A DNA stretch of 64,000 nt from BD2-11 sp965115885 (GTDB lineage Bacteria; Gemmatimonadota; Gemmatimonadetes; Longimicrobiales; Gaopeijiaceae): assembly GCA_965115885.1 (NCBI GenBank), contig OZ220479.1:2356001-2420000 (forward strand), in the 5' to 3' direction. The translations under genes and the position numbers were made by a program. This document shows positions 16,336 to 26,600 of this stretch, piece after piece. Every line of letters begins with the position of its first letter. The stretch's first letter is position 1. The notes under the pieces were generated by a model that ran no database searches, was not told the DNA's origin, and saw only the letters and a program-made list of their open reading frames with translations.

Positions 16336-17878
16336 CAGTCCGTGGAGGAAATGGGTTTTCGAGGCTTCCCCGGGAGCGGGCATTCCCCAGCATCCAAGCC
16401 GGTGGTCATCGTCAACCTCCCGATGACATCCCCATTTCCTGCACAACTCCCAGATTCCCCCGCATCAACCACCGATTTCCAAGCTCCAAATGCCCATCGG
16501 GTGGATTGTCGGGCTTCGCGTCGCCGATCAGTCCCTCCGACTTTACGCCGCCGCCGCGACCGCCGCTCCGGCCGTCGCCAGACCCTGCAGGCTACGCGGA
16601 GTCCCGAAACCGAATCGCCTGCGCATGAGAAGCCCCAAGTTGCACGCGGCAGCCTGGATCACGATCCGCTTTCGGATCTCCTCCCGTCCCCGCACGTGAA
16701 CCCGCCGTAGACCTCCCGTCTCCAGCATGTGCGCAAAACCCCGCTCCAGCTTCTCACCTCTCGCCCGCAACAGCCGCTTCCCACGCTTCCCCCGGATCCT
16801 GCGCCGATTCGCATACGTCGCCTTCTGCGCCTCCCGCTTCTTCTTCCATTTCCGACGACCTCGGTTCGGCTCGCTCACATAGCTTCGCAGTCCCCGCTCC
16901 GCCACCCCCGTCATCGTCGCGTTCGCGTGATATCCCTTGTCCGCCACCACCTCCTTCGGCTCCTTCCCAAGTTCTCTCAGCCCTTCGGTCGCCGCGTCCA
17001 GCGTTCTCGGCAGCGACGCCACGTCTCCCCCCTCCATCGACTGGACCGTCGCCGCCACCACCGCTCCCGTCTCCATGTCCACCGCCTGCTCGAACTTGTG
17101 GGCCATGTGCGTGCGACCGTCCTTCATCTTCGTACTGCGCGCCTCCGGGTCGTGCGGATGCACCCAGTCCTCGTTCGACGCCTTGTTCTTGCGCTTCCGG
17201 TCGAGCTTCGCGAGGTCCTCGCGCGTCGGCGCTTCGATCCCCGACGCCACCGCCAACTCCTCCAGCCACTCGGTGTAGCCCTGCAACGTGTCGCGCCGCA
17301 CGATCGCGCGCATCGCCGCGTTCGCCTCCAGCGTCGTCGAGTCCACCCCGAGCGTCTTGCCCTTCAGGAGCCCCGACTCGTCCAGCAGATTCAGCACCCA
17401 GTCGAACACCTTCTTGTGGGCTTCCACGCTCAGCCGCTTGCGCGTCTTGGACAGGCCCGAGTGTTCCGGCGGATTCCGGTCCAGCGTGTAGCCGAGAAAC
17501 TCGCGAAGGGAAAGCGAGTCCGCACACCGCCACGCGATGCCGCGCTCCGAGCCGATGCCTTCGAGATACCCGACCAGCAGCATCCTGAAGTACACGGCGG
17601 GCGGAATCCCCGGTCGTCCGCGAGTTTTCGAATAGAAGTCGACGCAAGCTCGTTCCGCGAACTCGTCGAATCCGTTCGCGTCGAGCATTTTGTTCAATGC
17701 CCGATAGAACGGGCTGCCCAACGACCGAATCCGGTTCGACGCGACGAACATCTCCATCTGCGGCTCCTTTAGCCGCTTGCCGATCGCCATCTACGCACTC
17801 CATGACTGAGGTCTTCGTAGAACCTGTAATCTAACCAAACCATGCGGTCAGTGCGACGACGACTTTATCCACGGGCTG
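16336..17878 (-). mobile_element. Complete IS1182/IS5-like element flanked by CTAG duplications
   Basis: A 1,543-bp element with inverted ends CAGTCCGTGGA (left) and CAGCCCGTGGATAAA (right, minus-strand reading). CTAG is present directly outside both ends (16332-16335 and 17879-17882). It carries one transposase and about 200 bp of non-coding DNA at the left end. It inserted inside an IS110 transposase gene. A second copy's end is at 1-108, and a 188-bp derivative with the same ends is at 50013-50200. Confidence 0.92.
16543..17790 (-). CDS. DDE transposase (DUF772 plus DDE domain)
   Basis: A 415-residue transposase. The N-terminal DUF772-type domain includes RGRPGIPPAVYFRMLLVGYL and GIAWRCADSLSLREFLGY. 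The first catalytic Asp lies in TLGVDSTTLEANAAMR, the second in EVVADKGYHANAT, and the final Glu in GEKLERGFAHMLE within the Y-(2)-R-(3)-E type region. The C-terminus is alanine-rich (ATAGAAVAAAA). No frameshift or stop is visible, so the element is probably active. The ATG is preserved in the other copy at 1-20. Confidence 0.9.
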   Translation of the reverse strand: MAIGKRLKEPQMEMFVASNRIRSLGSPFYRALNKMLDANGFDEFAERACVDFYSKTRGRPGIPPAVYFRMLLVGYLEGIGSERGIAWRCADSLSLREFLGYTLDRNPPEHSGLSKTRKRLSVEAHKKVFDWVLNLLDESGLLKGKTLGVDSTTLEANAAMRAIVRRDTLQGYTEWLEELAVASGIEAPTREDLAKLDRKRKNKASNEDWVHPHDPEARSTKMKDGRTHMAHKFEQAVDMETGAVVAATVQSMEGGDVASLPRTLDAATEGLRELGKEPKEVVADKGYHANATMTGVAERGLRSYVSEPNRGRRKWKKKREAQKATYANRRRIRGKRGKRLLRARGEKLERGFAHMLETGGLRRVHVRGREEIRKRIVIQAAACNLGLLMRRRFGFGTPRSLQGLATAGAAVAAAA

Positions 17879-18300
17879 CTAGTGGCTTGGCGGATCTCGA
17901 TCACCGCAGGATCGCTCGGATCCACCTTCCTGAAGCAGTGACGGTCAGTCCTCGGGGCGCTGGCCAGAACCAGCGCATCCTTGGAATCGTCCTTGGCCCC
18001 GGCGGGAGAGAACCGATCCCGAAAGCGATCCAGCTGCTTCGGGTTGATGGAGTGGACCTCGAAGCCCCGGTCCACCAAGCCTTCGACGACCGGACCGTGC
18101 GGGGATTTCGATGGCCACGGCGATTCGGCCGACGTCCGCACCCACCCGAGCCTCGATCCACTCCGCCATCGCGAAGAGCCCGTCGCCCCCGTGGGGAAAG
18201 GACTTCTCCGCCGTTTTTCCGCCGTCCCTGTCGGTCACGCAGACGTGATGGCTCCGCGAAGCCCAGTCCACGCCCGCGTACCCTTCATACGGCTCGTTCA
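17879..18300 (-). pseudogene. IS110-family transposase, N-terminal DEDD part, frameshifted
   Basis: The RuvC-like N-terminus reads YAGVDWASRSHHVCVTDRDG (first Asp) and VAIEIP (Glu); after a one-base frameshift near 18103 it continues HGPVVEGLVDRGFEVHSINP and FSPAGAKDDSKDALVL (the D-D pair). It is then cut by the element at 16336-17878. Upstream, the codons for MNEPYEG are partly duplicated. The gene is dead twice over: frameshift plus insertion, with the C-terminus missing. Confidence 0.8.
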
Positions 18301-18560
18301 TCCTTCGTACGGCTCGTTCATGCTCGCCCTCCTCCAGCGAAAGGGGTCGGAAGGATGAGACAGGCGCAATCGTGAGGCTCGCCGCGATGCTTTGTCGATC
18401 CCTGTACTGGCGCTCGATGGCGCATACTCCCCACTGGGCATCCATCGCGGCTCCGCGCCGGGGCACGAGTCCCCCCAGGTGCTTGGTAGCGCAGGGGGCA
18501 TTGGGTTGCTCCCGACCCGGTGCCTGTCTCGGTGCTTGCACTCCAATTCTGAAGCCTCGG
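18301..18560 (-). other. IS110 leader; candidate bridge-RNA region
   Basis: The 260 bases upstream of the IS110 transposase start contain no gene and several inverted-repeat blocks (for example around 18420-18500). IS110-group elements are known to encode a structured bridge RNA in the non-coding end next to the transposase. I infer only position and hairpin-rich composition, not the guide loops. Confidence 0.3.
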
Positions 18561-18588
18561 ATCGATTCCTCAAACCCCATCTGAATGG

Positions 18589-18750
18589 TACAGGGGGCTG
18601 TTCGAGAGGATGGGTTGGCGAGGTCGGCAGTGCTCGTTCAGGGGCACCCCGAACCCGTCCCAGCTAACCCTGAAAGGAACTGTCGCGGAGCGATGGAGTA
18701 TACCTTTAAATCTCGCCTCAGCCTGTCCTACGGAGTAGGACACCTCGCCC
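18589..18750. mobile_element. Solo remnant of an IS3 end
   Basis: The stretch matches, in inverted orientation and with scattered substitutions, bases 4524-4690 of the IS3 element. Shared blocks are GGGGGCTGTTCGAG, GGGTTGGCGAGGTCGGC, the GAGTATACCTTTAA that corresponds to GAGTACACCTTAAC, and a final GGACACCTC. No orfA or orfB sequence accompanies it. It ends directly before the start of the next gene. Confidence 0.8.
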
Positions 18751-21075
18751 GTGGCACGGAGGAGTCTCTTGTTCTCCATAGACCGTCGTGGCGGCAAGTG
18801 TTTGGCGCTGAACTCGGGCCACGCCCTCTTCATCGCCGTCGCCCTGCACGGCACAGCTGTTGTTGCGCAAGCGTCGGCCACCGCTCCCGAAGACTCTCTA
18901 TATTTCATGCGCGCGCGCGATGCCTACCTAGACGAGACGGCACGCCGTCTCGTGCTCGGCTTGAAGAGCGTCCGCGACACCGCCCTGTCCGACATCGAAG
19001 CGTATACGGCCCTGGTCCGCGAAAGGGTTGGCGTCGAATTCCCCGCCCACCGTCGCGACCGGCCGTGGATGCACGGCGAGCGCGCGGCCCGCTTCCGATG
19101 GTCGCGGCGAGAACCGACGGTCGTGCGCGTCCTCGGAGCTCGTTTCCGGGACCCGGTGCTGGGCTCGGGGAATTCGCAGTTGTTTCCCGGACTGCGAACG
19201 GAGCGGTTCGCGGTCGATCCGATGGGCGACCCCTTCCACTTCGCCTTTGGGCTTTTCGTTTCCTCCTCGGACGCCGAAGCACCCGCCCGCAGCCCACTGG
19301 AGACGGCTTCCGAGCGGAACTACAGATTCCGTTCCGGGGACACCGTCACGGTGCGATTCGACGACGATCGAACGCTGAGTGCGGTCGCCGTCACCGCGAT
19401 TCCGCGCTACAGGAGCGCTCGCCTCGTCTCCGCGATCATGTGGATCGACCCGGATTCGTTCCGGTTGGTCCGCGTGGCCTACCGGCCGGCCAAGAAGATG
19501 GACCGCGAGATGTCTTGGCGACTCATGGCCGACGGAGGCTTGCGGATGGAATGGACTTTCGATCTCGGTGCCGCGGATCCGTCCGAGGCCGCGACGACGG
19601 AATCGGAACCCGCACCGGATTCGTCTTCCGACGACGAGGGTTTGTTCGCGCGACTGGTCAACGGCGCTTTCGACAACGCGATGCCCCGGCACGAAGCGGA
19701 CATCTCCGTCGTGTTCGTGGACTATGGGCTGTGGGAGATGCGCCACTGGCTCCCCCGCGCGGTGAGATTGAGAGGCTACATGAGGGCGGCGGACGTCACG
19801 GCCAACGAGGTCGCGCCACCGCTCATCCGAGCCATGATCGACTGGACCCTGGAAGTCGAGAGCGTCTCGGAACGAGGAGCCGAGGTCGCGCCGGGCGTTC
19901 CGGCAACGGCTGCGGACGCGCTGCGTCTTTGGCGCCAAGAGGGAGACAGCGTCGGCGGCGTGCTGGGCGGAGCGGGCCCCGGAGAGACGATTACCGTCAC
20001 GCCGTCGAACCGACAGGCCTTGGAAAGCAGCGATCTGCTGCCCCCGACGCTGTGGGAGGAGGATCGAAGCGTCGTCGACGACGCCGACGCGGAGATCGCA
20101 GTCGAACTCGCGACCATCGGCAGCGCCGACAGCGACGGCGAAATCGAAGGCCCAAGCCCTTGGTTCTTCGATCCCCCGGGCAAGACGCTGAGGCTTCTCC
20201 GCTACAATCCCGTGGAACGCTTGTCGGTGGGAACTCGCCTGCAGCGCGATTGGACGTGGGGAAGCGCGGCGTTGACCGCCCGGGTGGGGACCGCGCGCCT
20301 CGAGCCGCCCGACGTCGACCTGACGCTACAGCGCGATCGTCCCAGCCACAGGATGCTCCTCTCTTTCTACCGAGCCCTCAGAGACGTCCGCCCGCAGGGC
20401 GACGAAGCGCCCGGCGTCTTCGCGACCGGCGACGCCTCCGACTTCCACTGGTCGCACGGAGCGTCCCTGCGACTGCTGCCGTCCGCCCGCGACAGGAGTT
20501 GGCTGTCCCTCCGTCTGTTCGCCGAACGGGACGCGGGCATCGGGACCGCGGATCGGAGAAACCGGGTCGGCGCGGCGGCGACGTGGAGGCCTTGGTGGGG
20601 CGGCGCGGACATCGGCGCGGTCGGAGGGGGAGGCCGAGCGAGCGTTCACGTGTCGAGGGGAGACCGCCCGCACGTTCGCGCCGTCGTCGAGGCCGCCGCC
20701 GTGATTCCGCTCGCGGAGCGAGTGTCGATGGGGCTCCAAGTCGGATCCGCGCGCGTGTGGGGGGATCCGGCAACGCAGGACCTGTGGCGCATCGGCGACA
20801 ACGGCGGCTGGCTCCGAGGCCACGCCGAAACGGTGCGCGCGGCGCGGGTCGAAATGGCCCGGTTGGACGTGCAACGGCAAATCGGATTTTTGCGCCTCTC
20901 CGTCTTCGCCGACTGGGCTTCGACCGGAGGCAGGGACTTCCAAGCGCTGGGTGCGGGTCTAGTCCTGATGGAGGGAATGATGCGGTTGGACATGGTTCGA
21001 GGGTTGGGGCGGGAAACGCAAAACGCGCCGGAACCCGTCCTCAGGCTACACCTTTGGGGCGACGCGTTCTTCTAG
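18751..21075 (+). CDS. Predicted outer-membrane beta-barrel protein, hypothetical
   Basis: A 774-residue protein with a signal-like segment (HALFIAVALHGTAVVAQA), a soluble N-terminal domain (to about residue 420) and a C-terminal half built of alternating strands (SVGTRLQRDWTWGSAAL, SWLSLRLFAERDAG and so on) ending in WGDAFF, as expected for an outer-membrane barrel. A Ser/Asp/Glu-rich linker lies around 280-300. I do not recognise a named family with certainty; similar large proteins are common in Gemmatimonadota-like genomes (inference). The GTG used here lies immediately after an IS3 relic, so the native start and promoter may be lost or replaced. Confidence 0.65.
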   Translation: MARRSLLFSIDRRGGKCLALNSGHALFIAVALHGTAVVAQASATAPEDSLYFMRARDAYLDETARRLVLGLKSVRDTALSDIEAYTALVRERVGVEFPAHRRDRPWMHGERAARFRWSRREPTVVRVLGARFRDPVLGSGNSQLFPGLRTERFAVDPMGDPFHFAFGLFVSSSDAEAPARSPLETASERNYRFRSGDTVTVRFDDDRTLSAVAVTAIPRYRSARLVSAIMWIDPDSFRLVRVAYRPAKKMDREMSWRLMADGGLRMEWTFDLGAADPSEAATTESEPAPDSSSDDEGLFARLVNGAFDNAMPRHEADISVVFVDYGLWEMRHWLPRAVRLRGYMRAADVTANEVAPPLIRAMIDWTLEVESVSERGAEVAPGVPATAADALRLWRQEGDSVGGVLGGAGPGETITVTPSNRQALESSDLLPPTLWEEDRSVVDDADAEIAVELATIGSADSDGEIEGPSPWFFDPPGKTLRLLRYNPVERLSVGTRLQRDWTWGSAALTARVGTARLEPPDVDLTLQRDRPSHRMLLSFYRALRDVRPQGDEAPGVFATGDASDFHWSHGASLRLLPSARDRSWLSLRLFAERDAGIGTADRRNRVGAAATWRPWWGGADIGAVGGGGRASVHVSRGDRPHVRAVVEAAAVIPLAERVSMGLQVGSARVWGDPATQDLWRIGDNGGWLRGHAETVRAARVEMARLDVQRQIGFLRLSVFADWASTGGRDFQALGAGLVLMEGMMRLDMVRGLGRETQNAPEPVLRLHLWGDAFF

Positions 21076-21259
21076 ATCTTAGATCTCGTCCGCATTCGTC
21101 CGGCACCGTCCGCCAGCTGCGCGAACAGTATCGCAGGCAGGTCGCAAGCGGTCGCCGCGCCCATCAAAGGCGCAGGGCCGAGGGATGCTCTGGTCGGATT
21201 CTCTTTTCGCGCGCCGACGCCGCGTCACGGGAAGGCGTGTTGGGCAAGAAAGGCCAAGG

Positions 21260-23497
21260 CTACAACGGGTCGGAGACCGCCCGGGGTCCATCCTCCCCCT
21301 CCAGGGTCTCCAGCACCTGCCGCCACTCGAACTTCCGACCGATGCCGCGCACGTAGTAGTCCATCCAGGCCTTCTCGCTCACCGCCTTGACCAGGCGGTT
21401 GCGGGGGTCCGGGATGCCGTGGCTGCGGCCGGGATACATGAAGAGTTCCGTCGGAACTCCGAGCTTCTTGAGCGCCATGTGCAGCTCGACCGACTGCGGG
21501 CTCGGCACGCGCGGATCGCCCTCCACCACATGGATCATGGTGGGCGTGACCGCGTTCGCGATGTACTTGAGCGGAGACTGGTCGAAATAGGTGTCGAAAT
21601 CCTCGTAGAGGAAGCCGTCGCCGACGTAGAACTGGCGGTTCCGCTGCACGTCGCTCTGCGCGTACATGCTGATCCAGTTCATGGTCCCCGCGCCCGAGCT
21701 GATCGCCTTGAAGCGGTCGGTCTGGGTGAGAATCCAGTTGGACCAGTGGCCGCCCGCGCTCCAGCCCAGCGCCCCCATGCGGTCGCCGTCCGCGATGCCC
21801 TCGGCGACGAGGTGGTCCACGCCGGTCATGATGTCTTCGTAGCCGAGCGTGAAGTAGTCGCCGACGATGTCGGTGCGGTGCGCGTTCCCGTAGTTGCGCG
21901 AGCCGCGGTAGTTGGGTTTGAGAACGGCGTAGCCTTGGCCCGCGTACACCTGCGCGTTGTAGCCGCCGTTGAAGCGAAGAAGATCCGCCGACGCCGGTCC
22001 TCCGTGTATGGCGACGATGAGCGGATAGCGCGTCCCTTCCTCGTAGCCCACGGGGTAGACCAGCACTCCGCCCACCGTCTTCCCGTCCGACGACCGCCAG
22101 GAGACTTCGACCTCTTCGCCGAGGGCGATCTCGCGCACCTGCGGGTTCGGGTCCACGAGCCGGGTCCACGCCGAGCGGTCGGGGACGTCGTCCACGCTCG
22201 CCGCGGTGAACAGGGTGGGCGGGGTCTTCGGATCGCTGTAGCCGATCAGAAGGGTGCCGGTGTCGTAGTCGCGGGAGACGGAGAGCGCGGCGCGCTCCTC
22301 GGTGAGCTGGCGCACCGCTCCCGTCTCCACGTCCAGCGCATGCAGCTGCGTGGTCACCGTCACGCCCGCGTTGAAATAGATGGTCCCGGAATCCTCCGAC
22401 CAGAATCCCACGTTCGAGCTCTGGTCGAAGTCCGCGCCCAGCTTGCGGAACGCGCCTCCGCGGTCCTCGACTTCGCGGATGTAGACGCGGTTCTCGGTCA
22501 TGGAGTAGCGCTCCATGTCGTCCGGCGCCGAGAAGGCGATCCAGCGGCCGTCGGGCGAGAAGCCGAGCCCGCTCTCGCCCACCTCGTAGTTGTCGGTGAG
22601 TCGCTCGATTTCGCCGCTGGCCGCCTCCATCAGGTACAGGTCGGCGTAGAGCCGGGACGCGGTGATGTTGCGCTCGTAGCGTTCCGGGGAGCCGCCGGTG
22701 ATCCCGATCCAGCGCCCGTCCCCGGAAATCGCGAAGCGGTCGACGCTGTAGGAGGCGTCGTGGGTCTCGCGCCGCTCGGCGGCCGAGGCGACCGCCACGC
22801 TCCACAGGCTCGAGAGCGGAGTGGCGGCGTTGCGCACGTCGACCGTGAACCCCATTTCGCGCCGCTTCGCCTCGGCTTCGTCGAAGGAGTCGGGGCGCGC
22901 GAAGTAGATGCGGCTTCCGTCCGGGGCGAAGTCCCACTGATCGACGCCGGCCTCGCCGCCGGTGAGCCGCTCGGGCTCGCCCTGCGTCAGTTCGTCGGCC
23001 GACAGCCGGTACAGCTGCTCCCGGCCGGGCTCCCCGGAGCGGTAGACCAGCCAGCGCCCGTCCGGGCTGAAGGCGAAGTCCGACACCCCTTCCTCGGCGT
23101 CGGTGATCCTGCGCGCCTCGCCGCCGTCGTGGCGCATCGCGTAGAGCTGGTCCTCGTCCCCGTCCCGGTCGGACGAGAAGACGAAAAAGCGCCCGTCCGG
23201 GGCCCAGGCCGGATCGGTTTCGTCGCTGTCCCCGGTGAAGGTGAGCCGCCGCTCCGAAGAGATGCCGTCGGCGAGCGAGACCAAGTGGACGTCGGTTTGG
23301 CTCTCCGCCGCGTCCCAATCGGGGGTCGTGACGGTGTAGAGCATCCACGCCCCGTCCGGACTCGGCGCCCACGATCCGGCGCGCCTCAGTTCCTGGACAT
23401 CCATGAAGGTGAGCGGCCGCTGCTGCGCGGCCAAGGGAGATACGAACGCCGCGAGCGCGGCGACGGAGGCGGTGAGAGCGACGAAGGGGAAGCGCAT
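21260..23497 (-). CDS. S9-family prolyl oligopeptidase-like secreted peptidase
   Basis: The 745-residue protein has a Sec signal (MRFPFVALTASVAALAAFVSPLAAQQ), a beta-propeller of PD40/WD40-like repeats with recurring SPDGRWI-type strands (residues about 40-470), and a C-terminal alpha/beta hydrolase domain. The nucleophile is Ser580 in GWSAGG, and the catalytic His is 693 in GRSHG; the Asp is in VVEGDPRVP. It should cleave short peptides in the periplasm. The ATG at 23497 was preferred over upstream starts because it begins the signal peptide. It is divergent from the restriction-modification genes. Confidence 0.9.
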   Translation of the reverse strand: MRFPFVALTASVAALAAFVSPLAAQQRPLTFMDVQELRRAGSWAPSPDGAWMLYTVTTPDWDAAESQTDVHLVSLADGISSERRLTFTGDSDETDPAWAPDGRFFVFSSDRDGDEDQLYAMRHDGGEARRITDAEEGVSDFAFSPDGRWLVYRSGEPGREQLYRLSADELTQGEPERLTGGEAGVDQWDFAPDGSRIYFARPDSFDEAEAKRREMGFTVDVRNAATPLSSLWSVAVASAAERRETHDASYSVDRFAISGDGRWIGITGGSPERYERNITASRLYADLYLMEAASGEIERLTDNYEVGESGLGFSPDGRWIAFSAPDDMERYSMTENRVYIREVEDRGGAFRKLGADFDQSSNVGFWSEDSGTIYFNAGVTVTTQLHALDVETGAVRQLTEERAALSVSRDYDTGTLLIGYSDPKTPPTLFTAASVDDVPDRSAWTRLVDPNPQVREIALGEEVEVSWRSSDGKTVGGVLVYPVGYEEGTRYPLIVAIHGGPASADLLRFNGGYNAQVYAGQGYAVLKPNYRGSRNYGNAHRTDIVGDYFTLGYEDIMTGVDHLVAEGIADGDRMGALGWSAGGHWSNWILTQTDRFKAISSGAGTMNWISMYAQSDVQRNRQFYVGDGFLYEDFDTYFDQSPLKYIANAVTPTMIHVVEGDPRVPSPQSVELHMALKKLGVPTELFMYPGRSHGIPDPRNRLVKAVSEKAWMDYYVRGIGRKFEWRQVLETLEGEDGPRAVSDPL

Positions 23498-23646
23498 GGA
23501 GACCTCATGTACGATGGGTTGATCGGGATGGAGCGGCGGTGTCTGCACCGATTTCATGATATCAGGGAGGCTGGGGCGACGCGAGAACGTGCCCGTAGTA
23601 GGCGTCGGGACGGTCGAGACGCGTTGAACTTGCTGTTCGAGGAGAT

Positions 23647-26600
23647 GTGGACTACAGTAGGCGGCCTTGGCGTGCCGCCTTGGGAGCGGCCGCCCACCCC
23701 GGACGTTCGGCTTCAATCTGCCTTCGCATACCCTGTCATGACCGCAACGTCTTCCCCCCCCCCCCCGAAAAATTTCAAGGGTCGTCGAGCGCCGAACGCC
23801 AGTGGATCCTCCACACACCGTACAGGGAGCCGGACCGTCACTGGGCCCTGGACGCGCACGGTAGAGCGCTAAAGCACACGACATCGGGTCGTAGGCCCAG
23901 CTCAACGCAACTTCCGGTTCCCCGCCCCAAGGGCGGAGCGAGCGACTGGAAAACGCCGGACGCGCTGATCGAGCCCCACGGAACGATCAATCGAATCCGC
24001 GAACAGGTGGGCGCTTGGCGCGAGGTGAGCTGGCCGGGCGTGCATCCCCGCATCCGGCGCCTGCTCGAGTTCTGGGCGAGCGAGGGGACGAGCCGCCGCC
24101 CCTTCTGGTGCCAGCGAGAAGCGGTCGAGACGCTGGTGTGGCTCTTCGACGCAGGTCCCTCCCATGCGCCCGAGGCGCACGCGGCCGTGCGTCAGACGCT
24201 CGACGAAGCCAATCGGGACTGGAACGAGTCGATCCCGCGCGTCGCGCTGAAGATGGCGACCGGGACGGGAAAAACGCAGCTGATGGCGATGATCGCCCTG
24301 TGGTGGACCGTCCGCCAACCCGGGAAACCGGTCGAATTTCTGGCGCTGACGCCGGGCCTGACCATTCGCGAACACCTGCGGGTTCTGAAGGAAAAAGACA
24401 GCGAAACCTGGAGATCCGTCGCGCCCCGGGGGTTCGAGTCCGACCTGGGACGCATACGTTGGACCGTGCTCAACTTCCAGTCGTTCCAGCGGCAGTCGCG
24501 CTTGGCCGTCGGCGGCAAGAAGGCCACGCGCAAGGAGAAGGACCTCCTGATCGGCAGGGGCGCGGACGAGCCCGAATCCTGGCGGGAGAGCGAGGCGGAG
24601 ATGCTCGGTCGCCTCCTCCGAGAGCACGACGGCAGGGGGCCGATCACGGTCATCAACGACGAGGCCCACCACTGTTACACGTACAAGGGCGTGAAGGTCG
24701 AAAGGCGCAAGGAGGACGCGGACGAGCGCGAGGACCGCAAACGTGCCGAGCTCTGGTTCGGAGCGCTGCGGGCGTTGCGCGACGCGGATCGTCTCGGGAC
24801 GGTGTTCGACCTCTCCGCAACCCCGATGTGGCTACGGCTTCCGGCCCGCCTCAAGGCCGAGACCTTCCCCTGGACCGTCTCCGACTTCCCTCTGCTGGAC
24901 GCCATCGAATCCGGTCTGGTCAAGGTGCCCAGGGTCCCGGTCAGCGACCGATCGATCGATCAAGACAGCGAGCCGATCCATCTGCATCCGCGCTATCGGA
25001 ACGTCTATCTGCACAACGACAAGAGGGACATCGGCGAGACGTTGACTCCGGAAGTCCAGGAACCGTTGCACCAGCTGTACGACCACTACTGCAAGACCGC
25101 CGACGCCTACGCCGAAAAGCATCGGATTCCCGTCATGATCGTGGTGGCGAACAGCATCGAAAACGCCACCATGCTGCACCGCTACATCGCGGGACACCAA
25201 ACCGGAAAAAAATGGACTCCAGGACACCTCGCACTCTTCTCGAACAGCGACCCCGACACAGGCGCGCCGCTACTACGGCATCCGCCGACCGTGCTTGTCC
25301 ATTCGCAACTAGACGATCCCGACGGGGGCAAGGGAGGTCGAATCGGTAAAGCGATCACCGCGCAGGCTGAACTGTTCGCGCCGAACGCCGAGACCGTCAA
25401 GGACAAACGACAAGCGATCCGCGACGTGTTCATGACCGTCGGCAAAAAGGGCGAGCCGGGGGAGCGAATCCGCTGTGTGGTGTCTGTCGGCATGCTCACG
25501 GAGGGGTGGGACGCGCGCACGGTGACGCATGTGTTCGGGTACCGGGCTTTCGGTAGCCAGCTCCTCTGCGAACAAGTGGCCGGACGGGCGCTTCGGAAGA
25601 CCGCGTTCACCGCGCAAGACGAAAAGCAACCGATCGAATACGCCAACCTCTTCGGCGTGCCGTTCGCCTTCTTGGGTGACGAGGAGATCGACCGACCCGT
25701 ACCACCACCTCAGTACGAGCGGGTCCGCACGCTTCCCGGCCGCAAGGCCTTTCGCATCCGTTTTTCTCATGTAGCGGGATACACGCAGGCGAGCGACTTG
25801 CCGCACTGGGAGGTGGACGTCTCCCGGCTTCGGGGCCACGCGGTTCCCCCCCAGCCCTCGACGCCGTCGTTCGATCTGATCGTCGGCGGGGTTGTGGGGG
25901 GATATCTTGCGCTTCCAGCCGAAGCTCGAACACCAGAACGCACGCTATGGCACGCTGCGGCGCAACTCGTTCCCCGTCTCGACGGCGGGCAGGACCATCG
26001 CCGACTAGCGTTTGCCTGCAGTTTGCGAATCGTGCGCGAGTGTCTCCGGGTGATGGAATGTGCCGATTGGGCCGATCTGTTGTACGACCGCGACACGTTG
26101 CATTTGATTGCGACACATGTTCGTCGAATCAACGGGGATTGCGACGTGGCCCCAATCTTCGCGGACCAATGCGACCCCGGCTCGCCGCGCACTACCGACA
26201 CGTCGTCGGTGGATTTTCAGACCGTGTTGCGGCACTGGTATCCGAGTCGGCGCACCGACTTTCCCCGCAAGTCGGAGCTGAGCGCCGCGGCCTGCCATTC
26301 ATCTGCGGAGGCCCAGCTGGCGGGAATCTTGGACACCCACGAGGACATCCAGGCGTGGGTACGGAATTTTCGACTGGGATGGTATGTTCCCTGGTTCGAT
26401 CCCGAGCGCGGTGGAACGGCTTGGACGGAACCGGATTTCCTCGCCCGCTCCAAGCGAAAAACAAGTAGCGGACGAGCGCGCAATCTGGTCATCGAATTCA
26501 AGGGAATGCAAGCCGGACAGCCCTCGGAAATCGCCAAACAGAAATATCTGAATGAGTTTTGGGCTCCTGCGGTCTCTCGAAAGACCGATGCGGTGGGCGA

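Noticed and set aside
21185..23872. An 895-codon plus-strand frame opposite the S9 peptidase
   Set aside because: Antisense shadow without motifs; the peptidase on the minus strand has the signal peptide and the full catalytic triad.
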